Part shown: positions 8,318 through 17,128 of the stretch, piece by piece
Layout of the letters: every line of letters begins with the position of its first letter
Position numbering within the stretch: the first letter of the stretch is position 1
Origin: Gammaproteobacteria bacterium
GTDB taxonomy: Bacteria; Pseudomonadota; Gammaproteobacteria; Nevskiales; Nevskiaceae
Reading direction: 5' to 3'
Length of the DNA: 41,031 nucleotides
Assembly: GCA_022599775.1 (NCBI GenBank)
Contig: JAHZLQ010000071.1
Coordinates: 1-41,031 of the forward strand
Made by a program: the position numbers and the translations under genes
Notes under the pieces: generated by a model
The model's input: only the letters and a program-made list of their open reading frames with translations
Told to the model about the DNA's origin: nothing
Databases searched by the model: none

Positions 8318-9403
8318 TCAGACCGGCGGATCGAAAGCGCGGAACGCGAGTCCGCAGGCGATCAGCAGGGAAGATTCATCCTTCGCCAGCGTGGCCGGCT
8401 TGGCGCGCGCAGCGATCGTCATCTGCGAAAACGGCGTGGCGACGGCCGTGGGAATGTGCAGACGCTCTTCGAGCGCCTTGTCGACGTCCGGCACCTGCGC
8501 GCAGCCACCGGCGAGAATGATCTGGTCGATCGAATTGAACTGCGACGAGGACGCGAAGAAAAACTGCAGGCTGCGGTCGATCTGCTGCGCCATGTCGCCG
8601 ATGAACGACGGCAGCACCTCGGTGAAGTAGGACTCCGGCAGATTGCCGAAGCGCTTGGCCTTGGCTGCCTCGTCGAACACCATGCCGTAGTGCCGCATCA
8701 CGTCTTCGGTAAGCTGCTTGCCGCCGAAGGCTTGGTCGCGCGTGTAGATGGTGTGCAGGTCGTGCAGCACGATCACCGAGGTGGTGGTCGCGCCCATGTC
8801 CACCACGGCCACGGTGCGGCCCTGACCCCGGTTGGGCATCTGATGCGTCAGGAACTGGCAGGCGTTCTCCATCGCATAGGACTCGACATCCACCACCTTG
8901 GGTGTGAGCCCGGCGATCGCCAGCGCCGCGGACAGGGTTTCGATCTGTTCCTGGCGACAGGCCGCCAGCAGCACGTCGACCGTGCCGCCACCACCCTCGG
9001 TGGGTCCGAGAATCTGGAAATCGATGTTGACTTCGTCGATCGGGTACGGGATGTACTGATCCGCCTCGACCTTGATCTGCTCTTCCATGTCCATTTCGGA
9101 CAGGCTCGCCGGCATCGCGATCAGCTTGGTGATGACGGACGACCCGGACACCGCCACGGCGACTTGGCGCGTGCGCGTGCCGGCGCGCGAAACGGCGCGG
9201 CCGATCGCCTCGCCGACGGCGTCGATGTCTGAAATCTGTTTATCGGCGATCGAGTTGGCTGGTAAGGTCTCGACCGCATAGGCTTCGACCTGATACCGCT
9301 CACCCCGGCGCGAGAGCTCCAATAGCTTGACCGCGCTCGAACTGATGTCCAGTCCCAGCAGCTCTTGGTTGCCCCCCCCGAATAAAGACTGAGTTATGCC
9401 CAT
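8318..9403 (-). CDS. pilM: Type IV pilus assembly ATPase-fold protein PilM
   Basis: Cytoplasmic actin/FtsA-fold protein that binds ATP and the PilN tail, anchoring the pilus platform. The 361 residues have the actin-like blocks: LLGLDISSSAVKLLEL near residue 17, VVDMGATTTSVIVL in the second subdomain, and ILAGGCAQVPDVDKALEERL near the C-terminus. I chose ATG at 9401-9403 (MGITQSLF) over an in-frame TTG 21 bp upstream, because the family starts in this way. Codons 9-11 contain an uninterrupted G8 run (9372-9379 on the forward strand as C8). PilM is first in the operon, head to head with mrcA. Confidence 0.96.
   Translation of the reverse strand: MGITQSLFGGGNQELLGLDISSSAVKLLELSRRGERYQVEAYAVETLPANSIADKQISDIDAVGEAIGRAVSRAGTRTRQVAVAVSGSSVITKLIAMPASLSEMDMEEQIKVEADQYIPYPIDEVNIDFQILGPTEGGGGTVDVLLAACRQEQIETLSAALAIAGLTPKVVDVESYAMENACQFLTHQMPNRGQGRTVAVVDMGATTTSVIVLHDLHTIYTRDQAFGGKQLTEDVMRHYGMVFDEAAKAKRFGNLPESYFTEVLPSFIGDMAQQIDRSLQFFFASSSQFNSIDQIILAGGCAQVPDVDKALEERLHIPTAVATPFSQMTIAARAKPATLAKDESSLLIACGLAFRAFDPPV
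9372..9379. repeat. C8/G8 homopolymer at the start of pilM
   Basis: Eight consecutive C on the forward strand encode the Gly-Gly-Gly at residues 9-11 of PilM. A slip of one base would shift the frame after about 10 codons and remove PilM. Such tracts act as phase-variation switches in some genera; here this is only a possibility. Confidence 0.9.
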
Positions 9404-9442
9404 ATGGTCCCGACGCGCCCACAAGGTCTGTTTACAGCCATG

Positions 9443-9471
9443 GTGACGCCTCCCCGACGGAGTCCTAATAT
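9443..9471 (+). promoter_or_regulatory. Candidate promoter for mrcA
   Basis: GTGACG (9443-9448) and TAATAT (9466-9471) are separated by 17 bp, about 100 bp before the mrcA ATG. The same AT-rich patch read in reverse gives TATATT with TTGCTT 16 bp upstream, a possible pilM promoter. The 169-bp gap between pilM and mrcA is therefore probably a divergent promoter region. The assignment is by eye. Confidence 0.4.
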
Positions 9472-9572
9472 AACGGAAGATTGCCTCAAAGCAACGCTAA
9501 GTTGCGCGTCCAACTATCTGATCGACCTCCCAAAGATGCCGCCGCACTAGTCCGGTGGAACACAATCGAACA

Positions 9573-12224
9573 ATGAACACCGGAAGAATCGCCTTCTGGA
9601 CCGGCCTGGTCCTGCTGATCCTCGCCCTGCTTGCAGGCCTGAGTGCCGTTGCCGCCTTCTATGTCGGCAAGGCGATTTACGCCGACGAACTGCCCAGCAA
9701 TGAGGAGATCAAGAGCCTGCCACTGCAGGTGCCGCTGCGCATCTTCACGGAAGACGGCAAGCTGATCGGCGAATTCGGTGCCGAGCGCCGGGCGCCGGTG
9801 GCCTACGCCGATCTGCCGCCACAACTGATGTACGCCTTCATCGCCGCCGAGGACGAACACTACTTCGAGCACCCCGGCGTCGACTGGCGCGGCTTGTTGC
9901 GTGCCGGCGTCAATCTGGTGCTGACCGGCCACAAGACCCAGGGCGGCAGCACCATCACCATGCAGCTGGCGCGCAACTACTTCCTCAGCAACGAGCGGAC
10001 CTACACCCGCAAGTTCAAGGAAATCCTGCTGGCCCTGCGCATGGAGCGCGAACTCGGCAAGCAGCTGATCCTCGAAACCTATCTCAACAAGATCTACCTC
10101 GGGCAACGCGCCTATGGCGTCGGCGCCGCCGCCCAGATCTACTTCGGCAAGTCCGTGGGCGAGCTCAGCCTGTCGCAGTGCGCGGTGCTGGCCGGGCTGC
10201 CGAAAGCACCCTCGCGCGACAACCCGATCGACAATCCGGTGCGCGCCGAGGAACGTCGCAACTACGTGCTCGGCCGCATGCTCGATATCGGCCGAATCTC
10301 GCGCGACGAATACCAGATCGCACGCGCCGAACCGGTCCATGCCGAGTTCCGGCCGCGTGCCGTGGATATCGACGCACACTACGTTGCGGAAATGGCGCGC
10401 GCCGACGCCGTGGCCCGTTTCGGTGACGACACCTACACCGGCGGCTATTCCGTCATCACCACCCTGAATTCCAAGCGGCAGCTCGCCGCCGTGGCGGCGC
10501 TGCGCAAGACCTTGCTCGACTATCAGGAACGGCACGGCTATTCCGGCCCCGAGGGCCGTCTTCCACAAGCCCTGACCCAGCAGCTCGCCACCGACCCCGA
10601 ATCGGCCCGCGAAGCGGTGGCCGCGGCCCTGAACGAGCAGCCACGGGTCGCCGAGCTGCCCGCGGCTGCCGTCATCCGCTATGCGGACCAGCAGCTGCGC
10701 GCGATGCTGCCGAACGGCGAGGTCGTCAGCGTGGGCGAGGACGGTCTCGAATGGGCGGCCCTGTCGTCCAAGAACGCACTCACCGCCGGTGACGTGATCC
10801 GTCTGCATCGCGACGGTGAATCCTGGCGGCTCTCAGCCGTGCCCGAGGTGCAGGGCGCGCTGGTCTCGCTCGATCCGCACGACGGCGCCGTCCAGGCACT
10901 GGTCGGCGGCTATGACTTCTTCACTGGCAAGTTCAATCGCGCGACCCAGGCGCGGCGACAGCCGGGCAGTGGCATCAAACCATTCCTTTACACGGCCGCG
11001 ATGTCGGCCGGCTTCACACCGGCCTCGGTGATCCTCGACGCGCCCGTGGTGTTCGACGATCCGCTGCTGGAGGATGCCTGGCGCCCCAAGAACGACAGCG
11101 GCAAGTTCTACGGCCCCACACGCATGCGCGAGGCCCTGGTGCATTCGCGCAATCTGGTGTCGATCCGGCTGCTGCAGGCCATCGGCATCAACTATGCCCG
11201 CGATTTCATCTCGCGCTTCGGTTTTGACGAAGCGCGCATGCCGCACGACCTCACCCTGGCGCTGGGCACGCCGACCTTCACGCCGATGGAAATGGCGCGC
11301 GGCTTCAGCGTGTTCGCCAACGGCGGTTTCCTGATCGAGCCGTACTGGATCCGCGAGATTCGCGGGCCGCACGACGAGGAACTGTTCAAGGCCGAACCGG
11401 TGGTCGCCTGCCCCGAATGTGCCGATGCCCAGGCCCAGGCCGCCATGGCCGAGGCGCAGACAGCGCCCGAAACCGATGATCCACAGGCGACGACCCAGGC
11501 ACCCGGCGCGATGCGCCCGACCGAAGCGGAAGCGTCCATGGCTGATGACGCCGCAGCTCCGCCGCTGGCGCCGCGCGTCGTCGACCCGCGCCTGATCTAT
11601 CTCGCCGACAGCATGCTGCAGGACGTGACCCGTCGTGGCACCGGTTATCGCACGCGCGAACTCGGCCGCAACGACATCGCCGGCAAGACCGGCACCACCA
11701 ATGACGCGACCGATGCCTGGTTCTTCGGCTACCAGCCCTCGCTGGTGGCCGCGGTCTGGGTCGGCTTCGATCAGCCCACGCCGCTGGGGCGTGGCGAGTA
11801 CGGCGGACGTGCCGCACTGCCGGCCTGGGTCCAGTACATGCGGGTTGCGCTCGACGGCATTCCCGAAGCCACGCGCGAACGCCCCCCAGGGCTGGCCACC
11901 GTGCGCATCAATCCGGAGAACGGCAAGCTCGCCGCCGCTGGCGATCCGGATGCGATCTTCGAAATCGTCCCTTCGGAAAACATTCCGGAGCCGGACAACG
12001 CTGGCAGCGCCAATCCATATGACAGCGACCCCTACAACCCCTTCGGTCCCGGTGGTGGTGGTGGTGGCGGCGCCTCCGGCAATGGCGATGACTACGGCGA
12101 CGCCGAACCCAGCCCGCCGGCCGGACGCTACGACGAGGCACCGATGCGCTCCGAACCCTACGATCCGGACCTGATGGAGCCCCTCGACGAGGAGCCCCGG
12201 CCAATGGAGGACAGTCTGTTCTGA
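9573..12224 (+). CDS. mrcA: Class A penicillin-binding protein 1a (glycosyltransferase/transpeptidase)
   Basis: Polymerises and cross-links peptidoglycan at the inner membrane. The 883-residue protein has a membrane anchor (about 8-30) and a GT51 domain with catalytic E93 in EDEHYFEHPG, GGSTITMQLARN and LETYLNKIYLG. The transpeptidase has S466xxK (SGIK), S525-R-N and the K705-TGT box. The CPEC pair between SxN and KTGT is also known from E. coli PBP1a. The C-terminal 100 residues are low complexity, with a Gly run and an acidic Pro-rich tail. ATG 9573 was preferred; an in-frame GTG at 9555 would add six residues before the anchor. Divergence from pilM matches other gammaproteobacteria. Confidence 0.96.
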   Translation: MNTGRIAFWTGLVLLILALLAGLSAVAAFYVGKAIYADELPSNEEIKSLPLQVPLRIFTEDGKLIGEFGAERRAPVAYADLPPQLMYAFIAAEDEHYFEHPGVDWRGLLRAGVNLVLTGHKTQGGSTITMQLARNYFLSNERTYTRKFKEILLALRMERELGKQLILETYLNKIYLGQRAYGVGAAAQIYFGKSVGELSLSQCAVLAGLPKAPSRDNPIDNPVRAEERRNYVLGRMLDIGRISRDEYQIARAEPVHAEFRPRAVDIDAHYVAEMARADAVARFGDDTYTGGYSVITTLNSKRQLAAVAALRKTLLDYQERHGYSGPEGRLPQALTQQLATDPESAREAVAAALNEQPRVAELPAAAVIRYADQQLRAMLPNGEVVSVGEDGLEWAALSSKNALTAGDVIRLHRDGESWRLSAVPEVQGALVSLDPHDGAVQALVGGYDFFTGKFNRATQARRQPGSGIKPFLYTAAMSAGFTPASVILDAPVVFDDPLLEDAWRPKNDSGKFYGPTRMREALVHSRNLVSIRLLQAIGINYARDFISRFGFDEARMPHDLTLALGTPTFTPMEMARGFSVFANGGFLIEPYWIREIRGPHDEELFKAEPVVACPECADAQAQAAMAEAQTAPETDDPQATTQAPGAMRPTEAEASMADDAAAPPLAPRVVDPRLIYLADSMLQDVTRRGTGYRTRELGRNDIAGKTGTTNDATDAWFFGYQPSLVAAVWVGFDQPTPLGRGEYGGRAALPAWVQYMRVALDGIPEATRERPPGLATVRINPENGKLAAAGDPDAIFEIVPSENIPEPDNAGSANPYDSDPYNPFGPGGGGGGGASGNGDDYGDAEPSPPAGRYDEAPMRSEPYDPDLMEPLDEEPRPMEDSLF

Positions 12225-12327
12225 GGCGTGGGCATCGGACGTACGCCCGGCATCGCCATGCCGCCGGTTTGACGCCGCGGGGCTGGCTTCCGTAGATTCA
12301 GCGTGTTCCCGAACCGGAGTCGTGCCA

Positions 12328-12945
12328 GTGAGCAAGCGTGCCCTTGGCTTCGAACGCCGCGCCCTGATCCAGGAGGCCGCGCGCATCATCTGCGAGGAAC
12401 AGCTCGCCGACTATCGCGCCGCCAAACTCAAGGCTGCGGGGCGGCTTGGGCTCGGCGCAAAATGTGCGATGCCCGCCAACGCCGACATCCAGCAGGCCGT
12501 GATCGAGTACCAGCGCATCTTCGGCGGCCGCGAATACGCGCTGCGCCTGACGCGGATGCGCCAGACCGCAATCAAGGCGATGCAACTGCTGCGCGATTTC
12601 GACGTTCGCCTGGTTGGTGCCGTCGCCACCGGCGCCACCACCGACGCACACCGCGTGCAGCTCCACGGTTTCGCCGATTCAGCCGAGCAATTCGACATCT
12701 TCTTCGGCAACCGTGGCATTCCGTACAAGATCGGTGAGCGGCGCTACCGCTATTCCGACGGGCGCTGCGAAGACGTCCCGATGCTGAGCTTCATGGCCGG
12801 CGACATCGGCGTGGACATCGCCATCTTCACCGATGGCCGGGAGCGACGCGCACCGCTGTCACCGACCGACGGACAGCCGATGAAACGGCTGAGGCTGGAA
12901 CAGGTACAGCGTCTCGCCGAGACACCCCCGGATATCGCAGCCTGA
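12328..12945 (+). CDS. Uncharacterised nucleotidyltransferase-like protein
   Basis: A 205-residue soluble protein with no signal peptide. The N-terminal 50 residues are helical (ARIICEEQLADYRAAKLKAAGRLG). The middle carries VGAVATGATTDAHRVQLHGFADSAEQ, reminiscent of the glycine-led strand of the nucleotidyltransferase fold, then FMAGDIGVDIAIF. A canonical GS..D.D metal pair is not clear, so the enzyme call is tentative. I preferred GTG 12328 over GTG 12322 because GGAG at 12316-12319 is then 8 nt away. It follows mrcA by about 100 bp and ends at a strong terminator. I recognise it as a conserved hypothetical type of protein, not a named one. Confidence 0.7.
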   Translation: MSKRALGFERRALIQEAARIICEEQLADYRAAKLKAAGRLGLGAKCAMPANADIQQAVIEYQRIFGGREYALRLTRMRQTAIKAMQLLRDFDVRLVGAVATGATTDAHRVQLHGFADSAEQFDIFFGNRGIPYKIGERRYRYSDGRCEDVPMLSFMAGDIGVDIAIFTDGRERRAPLSPTDGQPMKRLRLEQVQRLAETPPDIAA

Positions 12946-12962
12946 GCACAGGGCACCGCAAC

Positions 12963-13000
12963 GAAAAAGGGGCGTGATCTCGCGATCACGCCCCTTTTTC
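12963..13000. terminator. Bidirectional rho-independent terminator
   Basis: A perfect 17-bp inverted repeat: GAAAAAGGGGCGTGATC (12963-12979), loop TCGC, and its exact complement at 12984-13000. It has a GC stem with A and T runs on either side, so it works in both directions. It lies between the convergent gene ending at 12945 and the isomerase gene ending at 13013. Confidence 0.92.
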
Positions 13001-13012
13001 GACACGCAGACC

Positions 13013-13750
13013 TTATTCGGTCGCGGCGGCCTTCTCAACTTCAAGCAGCTCGACTTCGAACACCAGCGCCTCGTTCGGCCCGATGCGGCCGCCGGCACCA
13101 CGCTCGCCATAGGCGAGTTCGGACGGGATGAAGAACTTGTACTTGGCGCCCGGCTTCATCAGCTGCACGCCCTCGGTCCAGCCCTTGATCACGTTCGACA
13201 GCGGAAACGTGACCGGCTCGCCGCGGTCGTAGGAACTGTCGAATACCGTGCCGTCGATCAGCGTGCCCTTGTAGTTGACCGTGACCTTGTCCTGCGCCGT
13301 CGGGTTGTCGCCCTCACCGGCGGTCATGACCTCGTACTGTAGGCCGCTGTCGGTGGTCATCACGCCATCTTTCTTGGCGTTCTCGGCCAGGAAGGCTTCG
13401 CCCTTGTCGAGGTTGGCCTGGGCTTCTTCGTCATGCTTCTTCACGGCCTGCTCCTGGAGACGCTTGGCAACAGCGGTCTTGACCTCTTCGCGGGACTTTT
13501 CGTCCATCAGCGGCTCCTGGCCACTGAAGGCGTCGTCGATACCGCGCTTGAGCGCGGCCGTGTCGATCTCGTCCTTGGCGTTCTCGAGCGAACGCGCCAG
13601 GTCATGGCCCAGCGCGTAACCGAGCTTCTGCTGGTCCGTTTCCAGAGTGTCCGAGGACATGTCCTGTTCCTTTGCGTCGGTTCCGTTGGGGTTGCAGCCA
13701 AGCAGCCACAGCGACGCGAGCACGGCGACGACGTACGCTTTCTTCGTCAT
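13013..13750 (-). CDS. FKBP-type peptidyl-prolyl cis-trans isomerase lipoprotein (FkpA/Mip-like)
   Basis: Periplasmic or outer-membrane-anchored prolyl isomerase and chaperone. The 245 residues comprise a signal peptide with lipobox LLGC (C19), a helical FKBP N-terminal dimerisation domain (about 35-125, DQQKLGYALGHDLARSL), and the FKBP catalytic domain (about 150-240) with VTVNYKGTLIDGTVFDSSYDR, VIKGWTEGVQLMKPG and the closing beta strand ALVFEVELLEVE. I chose the ATG at 13748-13750 because it begins the signal peptide; the longer open frame upstream runs through the plsB terminator. AAAGG lies 9 nt upstream. It is followed by the shared terminator. Confidence 0.93.
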   Translation of the reverse strand: MTKKAYVVAVLASLWLLGCNPNGTDAKEQDMSSDTLETDQQKLGYALGHDLARSLENAKDEIDTAALKRGIDDAFSGQEPLMDEKSREEVKTAVAKRLQEQAVKKHDEEAQANLDKGEAFLAENAKKDGVMTTDSGLQYEVMTAGEGDNPTAQDKVTVNYKGTLIDGTVFDSSYDRGEPVTFPLSNVIKGWTEGVQLMKPGAKYKFFIPSELAYGERGAGGRIGPNEALVFEVELLEVEKAAATE

Positions 13751-13805
13751 GTATCCGACCTTTAATTGGGGGAGATAATTCGCAAATTCACGTTGAAATC
13801 GTGAT

Positions 13806-13827
13806 GAAAACAGGAGCCACAGGCTCC
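13806..13827 (-). terminator. Rho-independent terminator of plsB
   Basis: On the minus strand, GGAGCC-TGT-GGCTCC is followed by TGTTTTC, starting 15 nt after the plsB stop. The stem is short (6 bp) but GC-rich and has a T run, which fits a simple terminator ahead of the isomerase gene. Confidence 0.65.
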
Positions 13828-13841
13828 CGATGGGCGCAAAA

Positions 13842-16322
13842 CTATACCGGATTCGCCGCGGCGGGGGCGCGGCGGCTGGACAGCAGCTGCAGAATCGTCT
13901 GCTGCGCATCACCGCCCAGCAGATCGAGCGCGCGTTCGGCGATACCGTCGATGCGCGCGTCCACATGCAGCACCTGTTCCTCATCCTCGCGAACCACGCC
14001 GAGTTCGATCAGGGTGCTGACGTAGCCGCGGAACAGCGACTTGTCGAAGAACTCCGGTGCCATGCGCCCGGTCAGCACCGCCGCGCGCTCGGCGAGCAGG
14101 CGACAGTCCTCCTCGAAACCGGCACGGGGAATCGAGCCCAGGCGACGGTCCGCAGCGAGCAGCAGCGTCGTCATGCAGTAGCGCTCCAGGGTCTCGGACA
14201 GCACGCGACCGAGCATCGCCAGCGAGGAAAACGCGGCGCTGTTGACTTCGGGGCGTTGCAGAAAGCCGTCGTCCGCCCGGATCAGCAGGCCCAGATCAAG
14301 CATTGTTGCGATCACGCTGCGAACCTCGGCCTCCAGTTCCTCGCGTTTCCAATGCAAAAAGAACTCGGTGCGCAGAAACGGATACAGCGCGCGCGCGCCG
14401 GCCACGACGGTGTCTTCCGAAACCTGGAAGCGCGCCCGGAACAGATTGGCGACCAACGACGGCAGCGCGAACAGGTGTTGCACGTTGTTGCGGTAGTAGG
14501 TCAACTGCGGCGCGATCTTGCCGTCGGCCCACAGCAGATCGCCCCAAGTGTGCGGAATGCGTGACAGGCGTGCGATTGGCGCCGCCCAATCCAGGATCTC
14601 GCGGGGTTCCGCGACCGGCAGGATGACCTCGCTCGAATACGGATGGCGCTGCAACCAGTTCACCAGATAGCCGATCTGCCGCACCAGATCCTGCTCGGCG
14701 ACGGCGCGTTGCGGCGCCGCCAGGATCGCCACCGAGGTCAGCGCCACCGGATAGGCAACGGCGGCGTCGTTGATCCGCCGCATCGTTTCCTTGGCGAGCC
14801 TGTTGACCGCCTGCGTGTAACCGGTCGGCCGCTGCGGCTCGACATCGCTGCCGAACGACTGCCGCCAGTCCGGCAGCTGCTGGTCGGCGAAATCCGCCAG
14901 CCGGATCGGTTCGCCGAAGTTGATGTAGGCGCGGCCGAAGGACTTGTTGAGAATCTTGGTGGCCTTGAGCAGCCCCTGCGCGGATTCCTTCTTCTTGCCG
15001 CCGCCACCGAGTTCCTTGGCGTAGCTGTTGGCTTCCGCCAGTTTGTCGTAGCCCAGATAGACCGGCACGATCATGACCTTGCGCGCGCGCTGGCGCAGTG
15101 CGGATTCGACCACCATCGCCATCAGCCCGGTCTTGGGTTGCAGCAGGCGGCCACTGCGAGAGCGCGTGCCTTCAGGATAGAAGCTGATCGAATAGCCGCG
15201 CTTGATCAACGCGTCGACATAGGTGCGGAAGATCGTCGAATACAGCTTTTCGCCGGAGAAGCTGCGGCGCATGTAAAAGGCGCCGCCGCGACGCAACAGG
15301 CCGCCCACGGGCCAGAAGTTGAGGTTCACGCCAGCGGCGATGTGCGGCGGCGCCAGACCCGAGTGATACAGCGTGTAGCTGACCAGCAGATAGTCCAGAT
15401 GCGAGCGGTGCGAGGGCAGGTACAGCATTTCGTGGCCCTGTGCGATTTCACGCACCCGCTCGAGGCCACGGACCTCGATGCCGGCGAAGATACGATGCCA
15501 TACCGGCGTCAGGATCAGGTCCAGCAGCTTGAGCCAGGACGAACTGTAGTCGGCCGTGATCTCGTCCGCGATCTTGCGCGCGCGCGCCTGCGCCTGGTCC
15601 AGGGTGATGCCGCGTTCGCGCGCCTCGGCTTCGATCGCCAAGCGCACCTGCTGCGCGCCCAGCAGGCTGCGGATCATGGTCGTGCGCTGCAGCAGGCTCG
15701 GCCCCAGCGTGGCTGAACGGGCGCGCAGGAAATGCAGATTGAACAGGCGTGACAGTTTGCGCATCGCCCGCTTCGGATCCTGCTCGCCGCGCATGAACTG
15801 CTTGAACGACAATGGGCTGCCGACGTTGAGCAGCACGCTGCGGCCATTGGCCAGCACGATGAACAGCTTGCGCACGCGACCGGCCTGCACGCTGTCGGCG
15901 AACAGCAACTTGAACAGGGAGGTTTCGGAGCCTGGGTCGCGCCCCCAGAACACCGACACCGGCACCAGCTGCACGTCGTAGTCCAGCGTGGTCACGGCAT
16001 CGCCCATGAGCTGTTCCAGCGCGCGCGTCTGCGGACGGTTCTCCTGGAGTGCAGGCTGATACAGCACCGCGGGGCGGCCGGGGGCCGGCAGATCGCGCCC
16101 GCTGCGATACGGCACCGGCAGCTTGAGACGTTTGCACAGCGACTGCAGCACGAACAGGTCGGTCCACGAGCGGACCGGCAATACGAAGCAGATCGGACGC
16201 GACAGGTCCAGCGCCAGATGCTGCTGCACATCGGCTGGCGCCGTCTTGTACCGCACCCACAGCAGGAACGGCCGGAACAGACACCAGCACAGCCAGTACA
16301 GGAGGCGGGCAATGAAGGTCAT
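13842..16322 (-). CDS. plsB: Glycerol-3-phosphate 1-O-acyltransferase
   Basis: Acylates the sn-1 position of glycerol 3-phosphate, the first step of phospholipid synthesis, at the inner membrane. The 826 residues are close to the 807 of E. coli. Acyltransferase block I is HRSHLD with H305 and D310. The next blocks are GGAFYMRRSF, FYPEGTRSRSGRLLQPKTG and VPVYLGYDKL. A large helical C-terminal region typical of PlsB (not PlsC) follows. I took the ATG at 16320-16322 (MTFIARLLYW); the longer frame upstream lacks similarity and crosses the divergent promoter region. The terminator at 13806-13827 follows. Confidence 0.96.
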   Translation of the reverse strand: MTFIARLLYWLCWCLFRPFLLWVRYKTAPADVQQHLALDLSRPICFVLPVRSWTDLFVLQSLCKRLKLPVPYRSGRDLPAPGRPAVLYQPALQENRPQTRALEQLMGDAVTTLDYDVQLVPVSVFWGRDPGSETSLFKLLFADSVQAGRVRKLFIVLANGRSVLLNVGSPLSFKQFMRGEQDPKRAMRKLSRLFNLHFLRARSATLGPSLLQRTTMIRSLLGAQQVRLAIEAEARERGITLDQAQARARKIADEITADYSSSWLKLLDLILTPVWHRIFAGIEVRGLERVREIAQGHEMLYLPSHRSHLDYLLVSYTLYHSGLAPPHIAAGVNLNFWPVGGLLRRGGAFYMRRSFSGEKLYSTIFRTYVDALIKRGYSISFYPEGTRSRSGRLLQPKTGLMAMVVESALRQRARKVMIVPVYLGYDKLAEANSYAKELGGGGKKKESAQGLLKATKILNKSFGRAYINFGEPIRLADFADQQLPDWRQSFGSDVEPQRPTGYTQAVNRLAKETMRRINDAAVAYPVALTSVAILAAPQRAVAEQDLVRQIGYLVNWLQRHPYSSEVILPVAEPREILDWAAPIARLSRIPHTWGDLLWADGKIAPQLTYYRNNVQHLFALPSLVANLFRARFQVSEDTVVAGARALYPFLRTEFFLHWKREELEAEVRSVIATMLDLGLLIRADDGFLQRPEVNSAAFSSLAMLGRVLSETLERYCMTTLLLAADRRLGSIPRAGFEEDCRLLAERAAVLTGRMAPEFFDKSLFRGYVSTLIELGVVREDEEQVLHVDARIDGIAERALDLLGGDAQQTILQLLSSRRAPAAANPV

Positions 16323-16519
16323 GGCGGCTATTCGCTCTGATCGCGGCTCTGGACGGCGGAGTCTGGAAGGCTTGGTATAGATCGCACACGCCCCCCCAAG
16401 GGCGCGCGCGGATGCGCAGTGTAACGGTTCGTCCACCGCGCCCGTTAACCGCCGCTGCGGCGTCGACCGTCCCGATCGCATCGCAGACAATTTGCGCAAC
16501 TTCGGCCAATAATGTGGCC

Positions 16520-17002
16520 ATGGCGTCCAAGCAACCCTCCCCCCAGGAGCTTGAGGCCGCACGCAGCCGGGTTCGTGGACTCGCGAACTGGCTGGATGCT
16601 GCCTTCCGCATCCCCGGCACTCGAATCCGCATCGGTCTCGAACCGATCATCGGACTGATCCCGATGGTCGGTGACGTGGTCGGCCTGCTGCTATCCGCGT
16701 CGATCGTGTTCGAGGCGGTGCGCGTCGGCGCGCCTGGCGCAGTGATCCTGCGGATGCTGCTGAACCTGGCGCTGGACGCCCTGATCGGCCTGATCCCGGT
16801 GCTGGGCGATCTGTTCGACTTTGGCTACAAGGCCAATCTGCGCAATTCCAGGCTGCTGGAACAGCACCTGGACCGGCAGGCGCAAACGCCAGCGACAACG
16901 CCGCGGCGACGCCTGATCAACTTCGGCGGTCTCGCCGTTCTGGTGTCGGCGATCGTGGCACTGGCCGTACTCGGCTTCCGCTGGCTGCTTGCGACGGTCT
17001 GA
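16520..17002 (+). CDS. DUF4112 membrane protein
   Basis: A 160-residue integral membrane protein of unknown function. The conserved DUF4112 core is IPGTRIRIGLEPIIGLIPMVGD (split here for length: RIPGTRIRIGL, then EPIIGLIPMVGDVVG) and the mirrored LIGLIPVLGDLFDFGYKAN, forming hydrophobic re-entrant-looking repeats at about 30-65 and 75-105. A C-terminal membrane span is at about 136-156. ATG 16520 was chosen as the last start before the conserved region; GTG 16514 is two codons upstream. It is divergent from plsB with 197 bp between, a region holding a C7 run but no promoter I trust. Confidence 0.85.
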   Translation: MASKQPSPQELEAARSRVRGLANWLDAAFRIPGTRIRIGLEPIIGLIPMVGDVVGLLLSASIVFEAVRVGAPGAVILRMLLNLALDALIGLIPVLGDLFDFGYKANLRNSRLLEQHLDRQAQTPATTPRRRLINFGGLAVLVSAIVALAVLGFRWLLATV

Positions 17003-17128
17003 AGGCGCGGCGCATCATCGCAGCATGCGTCCGCCAGTCCGGGGTCGAGGCCAGGCGCCTCGCAGGACCGGACGCACCGAACCATCGCTGCCGTCCGCAG
17101 CAGCCAAATCAATTCAGGGAGTCTAGCC

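Noticed and set aside
12248-12263. Small hairpin CGGCAT-CGCC-ATGCCG after mrcA as terminator
   Set aside because: Stem of 6 bp without T run and followed closely by a co-directional gene; too weak to call.
10833-12389. 518-codon frame antisense to mrcA
   Set aside because: mrcA has every catalytic motif in the other frame; the antisense product has no recognisable domain and typical shadow composition.
16391-16397. C7 run upstream of plsB as a phase-variable promoter tract
   Set aside because: Runs of seven are expected by chance at this GC content and no promoter elements surround it convincingly.
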